From Rhodoluna limnophila (GTDB lineage: Bacteria > Actinomycetota > Actinomycetes > Actinomycetales > Microbacteriaceae), in assembly GCF_005845365.1 (NCBI RefSeq), contig NZ_CP040509.1, positions 1,178,001 to 1,242,000 of the forward strand: a DNA stretch of 64,000 nucleotides, read 5' to 3'. Below, in pieces: positions 35,109 through 43,475 of this stretch (positions are counted from its first letter, which is position 1; each line of letters starts with the position of its first letter). A program made the position numbers and the translations under genes. Below the pieces are notes generated by a model that was not told the origin of the DNA, made no database searches, and worked only from the letters and a program-made list of their open reading frames with translations.

Positions 35109-36695
35109 CTATGCCAGGCGGACGTCTACCAGTACGCGGCCAGTTATAGCCAGGGCTGCATCGAGTTGCCCAAGATTTTCAACCCGCTCGTAGGCCCAAC
35201 CATAGGCCTGAGCCAAGTGCCACAAGTCAACTTCTTGAGGCGTTGTAAAGAGTCGATCAAAAGTTTCGGTATCGAGAGTTTTTGCCATTTCCAAGCCACC
35301 GAAAATGCTGCCGCCGTGGTCATTGCCGACAATCACTTGAATGTTGAGGTCACCATCGCGAGGATCGATGTTTAGCGATCCCGCATCGTGCAAGAGCGTA
35401 AGGTCGCCTAGCAGCACTCGGGTTGTGCCCTCACGCTCAACCAAAGCAATACCCACACCGGTTGCCACCGTGCCATCGATTCCGGCAAGACCGCGGTTTG
35501 AAAACACCCGGATGGCCTTAGCGGGAGCATGCGTATCTGCCTCACGAATCAACCTTGAGGCTCCAAGCAATAGTTGGTCAGCACCCTCGGTTACTCGCCA
35601 AACGGCCTGAATTAGCGCTCGGCGATCCAGAGCATCGGTGTTGGCTTCAACGACTGCGATGTGCTCGTGGTCGGCCCGGCGCCATGCTTCAAGCCATTCA
35701 AAATCCACTTCATCGTCAACGGTGATTTCATCGACGGTGTGCGCTGCCCTCCGACTGACATCAAAGTGACCCATCGTCTTGCTGCGAACAACAACAACCT
35801 CGATGTCCTGGTTATATAGCAGGCGAATCGCAGCACGGCCGAGGGTTGGCTTGCCGAAAACAATTACGCGGCCAATCTGGCTGGCAAGGTCGGCGTTTTG
35901 CTCAAGCAAATTGCGGTATCCCAAGATGGCATTCGCGCCCATTCGTGCACCAGAAGATGGCTCGGCAAACAACGGCCAGCCAAATGCTTCGGCAAGTTCC
36001 ACTGCGTCTGAACTGGCTCCGGCTCCGGCCATAACCACAGTTGGGCGCTCGGCAGAAAGCATGGCAAACTCCGGGTGCGGTTCAAAAATGTTTGGAAGTT
36101 CGATCCTCGGATTCAACTCTGCAGCATTTGGCTCGACGGCCGAAAGCGGTTCGCGGAACGCCAGGTTCAACTGCACCGGACCGGGCTGGTCACCGTCGTA
36201 GCCCATAGCTACAGCGATGGCGTTGGTTGCCAGGGTGGCAGCCTCGCGAATTTCACCGTCGTTGCCATTTGGTGCGGGTACGTCAACGCATTCACGAACG
36301 GCATCGCCAAATATTCCGATTTGATTGGTGGTCTGATTTGCACCAACACCGCGTAGCTCGTGCGGGCGGTCTGCTGCCAACAGAATCAGTGGCACGCCCG
36401 AGTGGCTTGCTTCAAGCACGGCCGGGTGCAGGTTGGCAACTGCTGTTCCAGAAGTTGTAATTAGCACCGATGGCTCGCCACTGATTAGCGCCGAACCAAG
36501 TGCAGTGAAGCCCATTGATCGCTCATCAAGGCGAACGTGAAGTTTGATTTTGCCAGCTGCGGCAAGTTGACCAGCAGCTATTGCCAATGCCTGCGAACGA
36601 GCCCCGGGGGCCAAAAAGAAATTTTGAACGCCAGCCTTGGCCAGCGCAGCAAGAAGATGCGCGGCAAAAACCTGCGCTGGTGAACTACTGGTCAC
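35109..36695 (-). CDS. menD: 2-succinyl-5-enolpyruvyl-6-hydroxy-3-cyclohexene-1-carboxylate synthase
   Basis: A 528-residue ThDP-dependent MenD: FAAHLLAALAKAGVQNFFLAP at the N-terminus, RLDERSMGFTALG, then the ThDP-Mg site VIVGNDHGGSIFG. It condenses isochorismate with 2-oxoglutarate. The frame extends 34 codons upstream, but that part is basic, unlike MenD and overlaps the small membrane-protein gene; the GTG used leaves an 11-bp overlap, consistent with translational coupling. Family members are usually about 550 residues. Confidence 0.92.
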   Translation of the reverse strand: MTSSSPAQVFAAHLLAALAKAGVQNFFLAPGARSQALAIAAGQLAAAGKIKLHVRLDERSMGFTALGSALISGEPSVLITTSGTAVANLHPAVLEASHSGVPLILLAADRPHELRGVGANQTTNQIGIFGDAVRECVDVPAPNGNDGEIREAATLATNAIAVAMGYDGDQPGPVQLNLAFREPLSAVEPNAAELNPRIELPNIFEPHPEFAMLSAERPTVVMAGAGASSDAVELAEAFGWPLFAEPSSGARMGANAILGYRNLLEQNADLASQIGRVIVFGKPTLGRAAIRLLYNQDIEVVVVRSKTMGHFDVSRRAAHTVDEITVDDEVDFEWLEAWRRADHEHIAVVEANTDALDRRALIQAVWRVTEGADQLLLGASRLIREADTHAPAKAIRVFSNRGLAGIDGTVATGVGIALVEREGTTRVLLGDLTLLHDAGSLNIDPRDGDLNIQVIVGNDHGGSIFGGLEMAKTLDTETFDRLFTTPQEVDLWHLAQAYGWAYERVENLGQLDAALAITGRVLVDVRLA

Positions 36696-36969
36696 GCTTG
36701 TCGCTCGGGTCAGAGTCTTTGCCGTCTTGCGGGTCGGATGAGGCTTCTGGTTCAGCCGAGCTGACATCCTGATCGGGCTTAGCCGCCGCAGGGGCATCCT
36801 GGTCTTTCAGCTTCTTGGCGAGGTCGCGCAAAAACTGTGGGTCGTCATCTGGGGCGGTGGTTTTATACTTTGGGGCACGCTTCTTTTCGAGCACGCGACT
36901 AATTGCGTAGGTGGCACCGAAAATAATCAAGATGCCCGCAGCTACTGCGACAAAAACCAACCACTTCAT
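36685..36969 (-). CDS. Small single-pass membrane protein with acidic tail
   Basis: A 94-residue protein: one N-terminal helix (WLVFVAVAAGILIIFGATYA), a basic patch (EKKRAPKYK), a short DDDPQFLRDLAKKLKDQ helix and a disordered Asp/Ser-rich tail. Similar small proteins sit beside men genes in related actinobacteria, but I cannot assign a function. It is transcribed leaderlessly and its end overlaps menD by 11 bp, so it is the first gene of the menD unit. Confidence 0.8.
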   Translation of the reverse strand: MKWLVFVAVAAGILIIFGATYAISRVLEKKRAPKYKTTAPDDDPQFLRDLAKKLKDQDAPAAAKPDQDVSSAEPEASSDPQDGKDSDPSDKRDQ

Positions 36970-36975
36970 GATTTA

Positions 36976-36981
36976 ACTCTA
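36976..36981 (-). promoter_or_regulatory. -10 hexamer TAGAGT, leaderless start of the small membrane protein
   Basis: TAGAGT, TAAATC, ATG on the minus strand. With the plus-strand box at 36996-37001 it makes a divergent promoter pair inside a 38-bp gap. Confidence 0.55.
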
Positions 36982-36995
36982 ACCACCTTGAAACT

Positions 36996-37001
36996 TAGAC
37001 T
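36996..37001 (+). promoter_or_regulatory. -10 hexamer TAGACT, leaderless start of DUF4229 gene
   Basis: TAGACT, TATTCC, ATG. The two starts here are 38 bp apart, so each -35 region must overlap the other gene's 5' end. Confidence 0.55.
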
Positions 37002-37007
37002 TATTCC

Positions 37008-37259
37008 ATGAAGAACCCATGGATCCTTTACATCACCATTCGCGTCGGCCTATTTGCCGTAATACTTGCCATCATGCTGATGGTTGGTTTTGACCCATTC
37101 TTCTCAGCTCTGATTGCAGCCGTTGTCTCACTGGCCATCTCATTGATTTTCTTCAACAAGCAGCGCAATGCGGTTTCTGAGGCCATCTACAAGTCAATCG
37201 ATAACCGCCGCAAGAATGTCGGCGATAAAGATGCAGATTCTGAGGATTCAGCCTCCTAA
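37008..37259 (+). CDS. DUF4229 membrane protein
   Basis: An 83-residue protein with two helices (ITIRVGLFAVILAIMLMV; FFSALIAAVVSLAISLIFF) and a charged cytoplasmic tail (NRRKNVGDKDADSED), as in the actinobacterial DUF4229 family, which typically lies among menaquinone genes. Function unknown. Confidence 0.88.
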   Translation: MKNPWILYITIRVGLFAVILAIMLMVGFDPFFSALIAAVVSLAISLIFFNKQRNAVSEAIYKSIDNRRKNVGDKDADSEDSAS

Positions 37260-37278
37260 TTAGCTCCCTTAATTAGCT

Positions 37279-37313
37279 AATGGGGTCTTCGTCTCAACAT
37301 CGAAGACCCCATT
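37279..37313. terminator. Hairpin between DUF4229 gene and mtlD
   Basis: AATGGGGTCTTCG and CGAAGACCCCATT form a perfect 13-bp stem with a 9-nt loop, lying between convergent genes. U-runs on either side are weak, but position and symmetry support a shared terminator. It also marks the left edge of the mannitol locus. Confidence 0.8.
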
Positions 37314-37345
37314 GCTTTCACAAGTCATAAGGAAGCACTAGAGAA

Positions 37346-38488
37346 CTAATAGGAGTAATTCTGTTGTTTCACTTTTTCAACGAGACTTGTGAGTTCTGCT
37401 GCCAGAGGGTGCGATGGGTCGATCCCCATTACCTCCCTGACAAAAACTTCTGGCTGCTCTGAAGCTAGTTTTGAGTGCAAGATGGCAACGCCGGGGTCTG
37501 AGGCATCCTCAAAGAACAAGGCCGATTCAATGGCCTCAAGCAAAGCGACAGGCGTTTGCCCGTATTCCGCAAGGTAGGCGGCCGGACCAACCAATCGATC
37601 GTGGCGAGCTAGTTTTCTAGCAGGTTCTCGACCGACTCTAATCACCGGGTCGTCTAATTCAGGATTCGTGAAGCGCTGCACGGTTTTTTCAACGTACTTT
37701 TTGTGGTCCTCTGCCGTGAACCCATGACGTTTCATGAGTACCTGACTTGTTTCACCGAGTGCACGCCACATGACGTCGCAAACTTTAGTGTCCGAAGCGG
37801 CCTGCACAATGGTTTCTAACCCGTGCCGTTGACCAACATAAGCAAGTGTCGCGTGACCGGTATTTACTGTAAAAAGTTTGCGTTCAATGTACGGCGCTAG
37901 GTCTGAAACAAACAAAGCCCCCGGAATGTTTGGAGCACTATCGGCCAACGATGAAGAATCAATAACCCATTCGCTGAACGATTCCACCAGCACATTTAGA
38001 CCTAGCCCCGGCTTTTGCGGCGGCACAATTCTGTCTACGGCGGTGTTTGCAAAGAGCGCCTTTGAGATCACTGCAGGATCGAGCTGCCCCAATTCTTGCT
38101 TCAGGTTGTCGGTAGCCCGAATGGCGTTTTCGCAAGCCATCACCACCAATGGTTCGCTGGCGTCGCGAAGGTTTAGACCGGCAACGATGAGTGGAGCCAG
38201 GAACTTGAGAACATTTGGCCCAACAGAAGTCGTAAGAATATCTGCGCCGGCGATTGCCTTGGCCGCCTCATCAAATTCGGTACTCGAATTTAGCGCAGTG
38301 AAATTTGCAATCGTATGTGTCTTTGCGCCAACGCCAGTTTCAATAACCTGATAGGACTCTTGGTTCTTGAGCTCCTGGACAACGTCAGCGTTGACATCAA
38401 GGAAGCAGATTTCAAAACCCGCCTCGTGTAGCAGTTGTCCGATGAATCCTCGACCGATGTTTCCGGCGCCAAAGTGAACTGCAATCAT
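37346..38488 (-). CDS. mtlD: Mannitol-1-phosphate 5-dehydrogenase
   Basis: A 380-residue polyol dehydrogenase. HFGAGNIGRGFIGQLLHEAG is the N-terminal NAD-binding site and VDRIVPPQ and YIERKLFTVNTGHATLAYVG are MtlD motifs with the catalytic lysine region. It oxidises mannitol-1-phosphate to fructose-6-phosphate, feeding glycolysis. Its start overlaps the IIA stop by 4 bp, so it is the last gene of the mannitol PTS operon. Confidence 0.97.
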   Translation of the reverse strand: MIAVHFGAGNIGRGFIGQLLHEAGFEICFLDVNADVVQELKNQESYQVIETGVGAKTHTIANFTALNSSTEFDEAAKAIAGADILTTSVGPNVLKFLAPLIVAGLNLRDASEPLVVMACENAIRATDNLKQELGQLDPAVISKALFANTAVDRIVPPQKPGLGLNVLVESFSEWVIDSSSLADSAPNIPGALFVSDLAPYIERKLFTVNTGHATLAYVGQRHGLETIVQAASDTKVCDVMWRALGETSQVLMKRHGFTAEDHKKYVEKTVQRFTNPELDDPVIRVGREPARKLARHDRLVGPAAYLAEYGQTPVALLEAIESALFFEDASDPGVAILHSKLASEQPEVFVREVMGIDPSHPLAAELTSLVEKVKQQNYSY

Positions 38489-38919
38489 GCAGCGGCCTGC
38501 TCGGCAAAGATTTCTCGAACCTGCTCTTCGGTCGATACCTTGAGCAATTTCTCAACGGTCTCAAGCTCACTGAAGACCTGGGCAATCTGCGCCAAGGAAT
38601 CCATGTGGGTGCCGTCTTTTCCGGCGATGCCGATCACAAATCGGACTTCGTTGCCATCCCAGTCGATTGGCTCCTCGTATCGGACAATCGCAAGCGCCGA
38701 GTGAAGAACCTCGGCCGCACCTTCGAGTGTGCCGTGCGGAATGGCTAGGTAATGCCCCATGTAGGTAGAAACCGAGGATTCTCGGTCAAACATCGCATCG
38801 CGGTAGCTAGGTGTGACGGCTTTTGCGTTGATCAGCATTTCTGCGACTTCGCTGATGGCCTCGTCACGCGACTTGGCCACGCCCACCAAACGAATCAATT
38901 CGATTGCTTTATTTGACAC
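38485..38919 (-). CDS. mtlF: PTS mannitol-specific IIA component
   Basis: A 144-residue fructose/mannitol-family EIIA. MGHYLAIPHGT contains the phosphorylated histidine (H62) and the supporting H56. It takes phosphate from HPr and passes it to the IIB. It is a stand-alone protein here, not fused as in E. coli MtlA. Confidence 0.93.
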   Translation of the reverse strand: MSNKAIELIRLVGVAKSRDEAISEVAEMLINAKAVTPSYRDAMFDRESSVSTYMGHYLAIPHGTLEGAAEVLHSALAIVRYEEPIDWDGNEVRFVIGIAGKDGTHMDSLAQIAQVFSELETVEKLLKVSTEEQVREIFAEQAAA

Positions 38920-38946
38920 TTAGAATCCTCGGTTCCTTGAACTTAC

Positions 38947-39246
38947 TTAACTGCGCTGAGACTGTAGCAGAGCAACCACTTCGTCATACTTTGGCGACCC
39001 CATGAAGTTGTCGACAGCGTAGTGAAGGGCATTCGGTGCCATGTGCTTCGCTCGATCGCTCAGACGCGATTGAGTGATGATCAACTCTTCGCCTCCGGTC
39101 AAGTTTGCGATAGCCGCATTGGAGACTTTGACATCTGATAACCCGGCTGCTTTTAGCTTGCTTCGAAGCATGGAAGCACCCATGGCGCTTGAACCCATGC
39201 CTGCGTCACAGGCGAATACAACGTGAGTAGTAAGTTCTGATGACAT
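38947..39246 (-). CDS. PTS mannitol-specific IIB component
   Basis: A 99-residue EIIB of the mannitol type: VVFACDAGMGSSAMGASML carries the phosphorylated Cys13. It phosphorylates mannitol bound to the IIC. It starts 2 bp after the IIC stop. One of two IIB proteins in this operon; this one matches the mannitol IIB best. Confidence 0.93.
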   Translation of the reverse strand: MSSELTTHVVFACDAGMGSSAMGASMLRSKLKAAGLSDVKVSNAAIANLTGGEELIITQSRLSDRAKHMAPNALHYAVDNFMGSPKYDEVVALLQSQRS

Positions 39247-39248
39247 TG

Positions 39249-40388
39249 TTACTTACCTGCTGCCTTGTTAGCTGCGCTCTGAGCAATTGCGTCGCCTAGG
39301 GCGCCGTTCTCGTCAGTTGCAAGGTCACGTGAGCGAGTAGCACGGATGATAACGCCAGCGACTAAGAATGAAACGGCTGCTGAAAGCACTACAGACAGGA
39401 TTACACCTAGGTATGAATCGTTGGCGGTCTGAAGTAGAACGGCAAAGATTGAACCTGGTGAAGCTGGTGCACGAAGACCTGAGTCAAAGATGACGTTGGT
39501 TAGAACACCGGTTGCTCCACCTGCGATGGCAGCAACGATAAGAGCTGGCTTCATCAAGATGTATGGGAAGTAAACCTCGTGGATACCACCCAAGAAGTGG
39601 ATGATGATTGCACCAGGAGCAGATGCCTTAGAAAGGCCAACACCGAATAGCGCGAAGGCCGCAAGGATACCTAGACCAGGACCTGGGTTAGCCTCTAGCA
39701 AGAACAGGATTGACTTGCCAGTTTCTGCAGAAGCAGTGGTACCTAGTGGAGTCAATACACCGTGGTTGATTGCGTTGTTTAGGAACAAGACCTTTGCAGG
39801 CTCAATCAGAATGCTGGTAGCAGGTAGCAAGCCGGTGCTTACTAGCCACTCAACACCCTTACCGAGAGCATCGCTGATTGCGGTAACGATTGGAGACATT
39901 CCAAGGAACGCTGCAATTGCTAGAGCGGCACCGACGATACCTGCTGAGAAGTTGTCGACCAACATCTCGAAGCCAGGACGAATCTTGCCTTCCCAGATCT
40001 TGTCAATCTTCTTCATTACCCAGGCTGCTAGAGGACCAACAATCATGGCACCCATGAACATCGGGATAGTGGTACCCACGATTACACCCATGGTTGCAAT
40101 GGTTGCCACAACTCCACCACGTGCACCGTAGACCAAACGGCCACCTGTGTTAGCGATAAGTAGTGGAAGAAGGTTCACAATCATCGGACCGACTAGGGCC
40201 AGGAAGTTTAGACCGCCCTCTTCTACCGGTGCACCCAGTGACGGGATCCAGCCGGTTGGAATGAATAGCGCGGTGATCAAACCCCACGCAATAAATGCTG
40301 CAATGTTTGGCATGACCATACCCGATAGGAATGTACCGAACTTCTGTACTCCTACACGGAAGCCGCCGTTTGACTTTGATTCAGTCAC
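39249..40388 (-). CDS. mtlA: PTS mannitol-specific IIC permease
   Basis: A 379-residue membrane protein with about eight to ten helices. VQKFGTFLSGMVMPNIAAFIAWG, NLLPLLIANTGGRLVYGARG, NNAINHGVLTPLG and IIHFLGGIHEVYFPYILMKP are MtlA IIC signatures. It carries no fused B or A domain, so the system is split into IIC, IIB and IIA polypeptides. Codon use is more uniform than in neighbours, consistent with high expression. Confidence 0.95.
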   Translation of the reverse strand: MTESKSNGGFRVGVQKFGTFLSGMVMPNIAAFIAWGLITALFIPTGWIPSLGAPVEEGGLNFLALVGPMIVNLLPLLIANTGGRLVYGARGGVVATIATMGVIVGTTIPMFMGAMIVGPLAAWVMKKIDKIWEGKIRPGFEMLVDNFSAGIVGAALAIAAFLGMSPIVTAISDALGKGVEWLVSTGLLPATSILIEPAKVLFLNNAINHGVLTPLGTTASAETGKSILFLLEANPGPGLGILAAFALFGVGLSKASAPGAIIIHFLGGIHEVYFPYILMKPALIVAAIAGGATGVLTNVIFDSGLRAPASPGSIFAVLLQTANDSYLGVILSVVLSAAVSFLVAGVIIRATRSRDLATDENGALGDAIAQSAANKAAGK

Positions 40389-40447
40389 GAAATGCTCCTT
40401 TGCTTGATGTTTATTTCGATGCGCAGTTTTTCCGCGCTAATTTTTAG

Positions 40448-40741
40448 CTACTGCAGGTGTTGCGTGATCAGCTCGATTGCGTCTTCGGCATTGAATCCAC
40501 CATTAACTTTCTCGGGCAAACTGACGACAGTAATACCTGCTTCGTGCAGAGCCCCCAGTGAGGGTGCTCCTACGATGTGCGAGGCCACCAAAACAATGTC
40601 TCCTGCTTTTGCCTGCAAACCCTCTAGGGAAGTCGGGAAAAACTGGATGCCTAAATCTTGATTTTGAGAAATTGCCCGAAGCTTCACAGCTAGGAAAGTG
40701 CTGGAAGCACCAGCCCCGCAAACTATGTGAACTTTGGTCAT
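40448..40741 (-). CDS. Second PTS IIB-like protein, lactose/cellobiose type
   Basis: A 97-residue protein with a PTS IIB P-loop, VHIVCGAGASSTFLAV (Cys8), closer to the lactose/cellobiose IIB family than to mannitol IIB. It is the first gene of the operon, 59 bp upstream of the IIC. It may phosphorylate a second substrate, or pass phosphate to MtlR as a sensor; both are inference. It has an AGGAGG 5 nt upstream. Confidence 0.83.
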   Translation of the reverse strand: MTKVHIVCGAGASSTFLAVKLRAISQNQDLGIQFFPTSLEGLQAKAGDIVLVASHIVGAPSLGALHEAGITVVSLPEKVNGGFNAEDAIELITQHLQ

Positions 40742-40796
40742 TTCTACCTCCTCGGATGAAACTATGGCACGCAGATTGCCGGCAAAACGGGTTGAG

Positions 40797-40870
40797 TTCG
40801 ATAAACCTCTTTCCTCAGGTTAGGAAAACAGGCGGAAAAGGCGGAAAATTTGGCAACGATTCGATAAAGT
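40797..40870. promoter_or_regulatory. mtlR/PTS divergent control region with repeats
   Basis: The 138-bp gap between the PTS operon and mtlR holds: TTCGATAAA twice (40797-40805 and 40860-40868); an inverted repeat TTTCCT-N6-AGGAAA (40810-40827); and a tandem GGCGGAAAA GGCGGAAAA (40831-40848). The second TTCGATAAA overlaps a TAAAGT -10 for mtlR. These are good candidate sites for MtlR or a catabolite regulator; binding is inferred from position only. Confidence 0.55.
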
Positions 40871-40879
40871 TCGAGAACT

Positions 40880-42793
40880 ATGAGCAATAAGACTGCGCAA
40901 CTAATCGAAATCCTCCGTGAGTCAAATGACTGGATTTCAGCTCAGTCGCTGGCCGAGCGCCTACACGTTACCAGTCGGAGCGTGCGCAATTACATCGCAG
41001 CTGCAAAGGCCTCTGCCGAGCCTTTCGAGATAATTTCGGCCTCGGCTCGTGGGTACAAGTTGAACACTGAGGCATTCGCGACTTTTCGCGAGGCCCAAGC
41101 CACTAACCCAACAGCCTCCCCGACGACTCCGCGGGAGCGTGCTCACCACATCATCCGCCTGATCATCGATGCCAAAAATGGGATCACCCTCGAAGAAATC
41201 GCCAAGTTGATGCATGTGTCCTTGGCAACCGCAGAACTTGACCTAAAACGGGCCAGAGATGTCGTTGAACCCTGTGAGGTTCTAATCTCTCGGTCAGAGG
41301 GCTACCTTTACCTCGAAGGTACTGAAACCGCTATCCGCCGCGTGATCTCACTGCTGGTTTATTCATCACTCGACACAGATTTTGTGAACCTCTACTCGGT
41401 GGCCACCAGATTTGAAATACCAAAATTGGTGGAATTCAAAACCGACCTAATTGAGCGGCTAGATTTTCACGGTTTCATCATCAATGAATACGGAATTGAT
41501 TCAGTGCTTCTGCACGTTGCTATCACCGTTGACCGGGTCAGAAATGGCCGCACTTTGCCTGACGAACCGCAAGATCTAGGTGACGAGGCCTCATTAATTG
41601 CTAGCGTCATTCAAGCACTTGTGGCAAGGCACTTTGATGTTTCACTCGGCCAGGTTGAAGAAGCCTACCTGGCTAGACAGGTTGCCACCCGCGTAATAAG
41701 TGCAGCTAAAAAGAGTGTTTCGGCAGCCGCCCAGGCTGCACCCGAAGACCGCGAGACCCTGCTGAGGGTTTTGGATAAGGTTTACGAAGAATATTTGGTA
41801 GATCTTCGGAATGAGGAGCTAGTTGAAAGGTTGGCTCTACACCTGGGCCACCTCTTTTATCGGGCAAAGTTCAACGTTTTTAGCCGTAACCCGATCGCAA
41901 AATCAATCAAGACTTCGTACCCGCTTATTTTTGACCTTGCCGTGTACATGTGCTCATTGATTCAAAAAGAGCGCGGCATCACTATCGATGAAGATGAGAT
42001 TTCGTATGTTGCTCTGCACATCGGAAGCTTCTTGGAGCGCCAAGCGCAGGAAGAAAACCGAGTAACTGCGACCATCATCTGCCCGTCCTACTACGACCTT
42101 CACATTGTCATGCGCGAGAGCATTGAGAAGGACTTGGGAGAAGAGATTTCAATCGAGTCTGTGGTTAACCGCACCGATGTCGATGTTCGCGGAATCACAT
42201 CAGACATCATCATCTCGACGATTCCAATGGGTTTGCCATTGCACAATGCTCTAGAGGTAAAGCCATTTTTGACCCAGCAAAACATGACGGACTTGAGAAA
42301 TCTTGTCGCCGGCGTTCGAGCTTCTAGACGTCGTTCGAAGATCCGTGAACGCTTGATTGCCTGTTTCAGAGAGGATCTTTTCTTCAGGAACATTTCATTC
42401 GATGATCCTGAACACATGATTCGAATTCTCGGCAAAGGACTGACCGACCTAGAGATCGTCGAACAGGACTACGTCGAAGGCGCGATTGAACGCGAGAGAA
42501 TGTCATCGACTGTTTTTGTTGATGGGCTTGCGGTTCCACACGATATGACCATGAGTGCCAAGGTGCCGACCATCGCAATCGCGGTGAATGAAGAACCAGG
42601 AGCCTGGGGCGAACAGACTGTAAACGTGGTTGCATTTATTGCCTTTGCCGCCAGCGGGCGTGAGGAGTTTCAGCCGGTTTTGGAACAGTTCGTGGACGTT
42701 TTCAGCGATAGATCCAGAATGCAGGAAATCATTCGTGGCTCGAGGGACTTTGATGGATTCATCGCTTCGCTTACCAAAGCGATGGCTCGTTAA
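40880..42793 (+). CDS. mtlR: PRD-containing transcriptional activator of the mannitol operon (MtlR type)
   Basis: A 637-residue multi-domain regulator. N-terminal HTH (LAERLHVTSRSVRNYIAAAK), a second HTH (LEEIAKLMHVSLATAELDLK near 110), two PRD domains up to about residue 390 (ISYVALHIGSFLERQ holds a PRD2 histidine), an EIIB-like domain (TIICPSYYDLHIVMRES) and an EIIA-like domain (VDGLAVPHDMTMS near 553). In Bacillus MtlR, phosphorylation of these domains by HPr and EII proteins sets activity. Divergent from the PTS operon it should control. Confidence 0.93.
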   Translation: MSNKTAQLIEILRESNDWISAQSLAERLHVTSRSVRNYIAAAKASAEPFEIISASARGYKLNTEAFATFREAQATNPTASPTTPRERAHHIIRLIIDAKNGITLEEIAKLMHVSLATAELDLKRARDVVEPCEVLISRSEGYLYLEGTETAIRRVISLLVYSSLDTDFVNLYSVATRFEIPKLVEFKTDLIERLDFHGFIINEYGIDSVLLHVAITVDRVRNGRTLPDEPQDLGDEASLIASVIQALVARHFDVSLGQVEEAYLARQVATRVISAAKKSVSAAAQAAPEDRETLLRVLDKVYEEYLVDLRNEELVERLALHLGHLFYRAKFNVFSRNPIAKSIKTSYPLIFDLAVYMCSLIQKERGITIDEDEISYVALHIGSFLERQAQEENRVTATIICPSYYDLHIVMRESIEKDLGEEISIESVVNRTDVDVRGITSDIIISTIPMGLPLHNALEVKPFLTQQNMTDLRNLVAGVRASRRRSKIRERLIACFREDLFFRNISFDDPEHMIRILGKGLTDLEIVEQDYVEGAIERERMSSTVFVDGLAVPHDMTMSAKVPTIAIAVNEEPGAWGEQTVNVVAFIAFAASGREEFQPVLEQFVDVFSDRSRMQEIIRGSRDFDGFIASLTKAMAR

Positions 42794-43424
42794 TTAGGTC
42801 GCTAAGTTCTTGCATCTCTTGAATTACAACAAGATTCGGATGCTGAATCTCATGGTGCTTCAAGAACCCGCCTGCATAGGCGATAACTCTCATACCAGCA
42901 GCTAGGCCGGCTTCTACGCCAGCCTGACTGTCTTCAACCACCACACACTGCGATGGCTGCCAGCCCATGTTTTCAGCTGCGAATAGAAAGAGGTCTGGGT
43001 GGGGCTTACCCCGAGAAACCTGTGTGGCACTGAATAAAACATTTTCGAAGCGCGGAAGAAGACCGGTCTTACCCAAGGTGAACCGCATTTTTTCATGAGT
43101 GCCGCTTGAGGCTACACAGTGCGGCACGTCAATTGCGTCTAGGGCCAATTCGATTCCAGGAACAGAGGTCAGGTCCTGCTCGAACGCAAGCCGGTATCGG
43201 TGATTTATTTCATCAAGCCAGCCATCTGGTGCTTTACGCCCAATGAGTTCCTCGACAGTGTCGATAAAGAACTTGTCTGATTTACCCATGAAGGTGCGCA
43301 CAACTTCGTCAACAGTGTAGTGAAGCCCAACTTCACTCAGAGCCTGTCGATCAATCTGGACGCCGAGGCGCTCACTGTCAACCAGCACTCCATCGCAGTC
43401 AAAAATCACTCCGGCTAGGACCAT
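42771..43424 (-). CDS. HAD-superfamily phosphatase, beta-phosphoglucomutase-like
   Basis: A 217-residue HAD-IA protein: D9 and D11 in VIFDCDGVLVDSE, motif II SSGTHEKM, Lys in GKPHPDLFLFAAENM and motif IV VVEDSQAGVEAG. It probably dephosphorylates a sugar or polyol phosphate; mannitol-1-phosphate is plausible from the setting. Its 3' end overlaps mtlR by 23 bp convergently. It has a leaderless promoter. Confidence 0.88.
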   Translation of the reverse strand: MVLAGVIFDCDGVLVDSERLGVQIDRQALSEVGLHYTVDEVVRTFMGKSDKFFIDTVEELIGRKAPDGWLDEINHRYRLAFEQDLTSVPGIELALDAIDVPHCVASSGTHEKMRFTLGKTGLLPRFENVLFSATQVSRGKPHPDLFLFAAENMGWQPSQCVVVEDSQAGVEAGLAAGMRVIAYAGGFLKHHEIQHPNLVVIQEMQELSDLINEPSLW

Positions 43425-43430
43425 GAAGCA

Positions 43431-43436
43431 ACCCTA
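43431..43436 (-). promoter_or_regulatory. -10 hexamer TAGGGT, leaderless start of the HAD phosphatase
   Basis: TAGGGT, TGCTTC, ATG on the minus strand. Confidence 0.5.
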
Positions 43437-43475
43437 ATGCGTGATGGCTACTTTGAACACTTGGTACATCAACAA

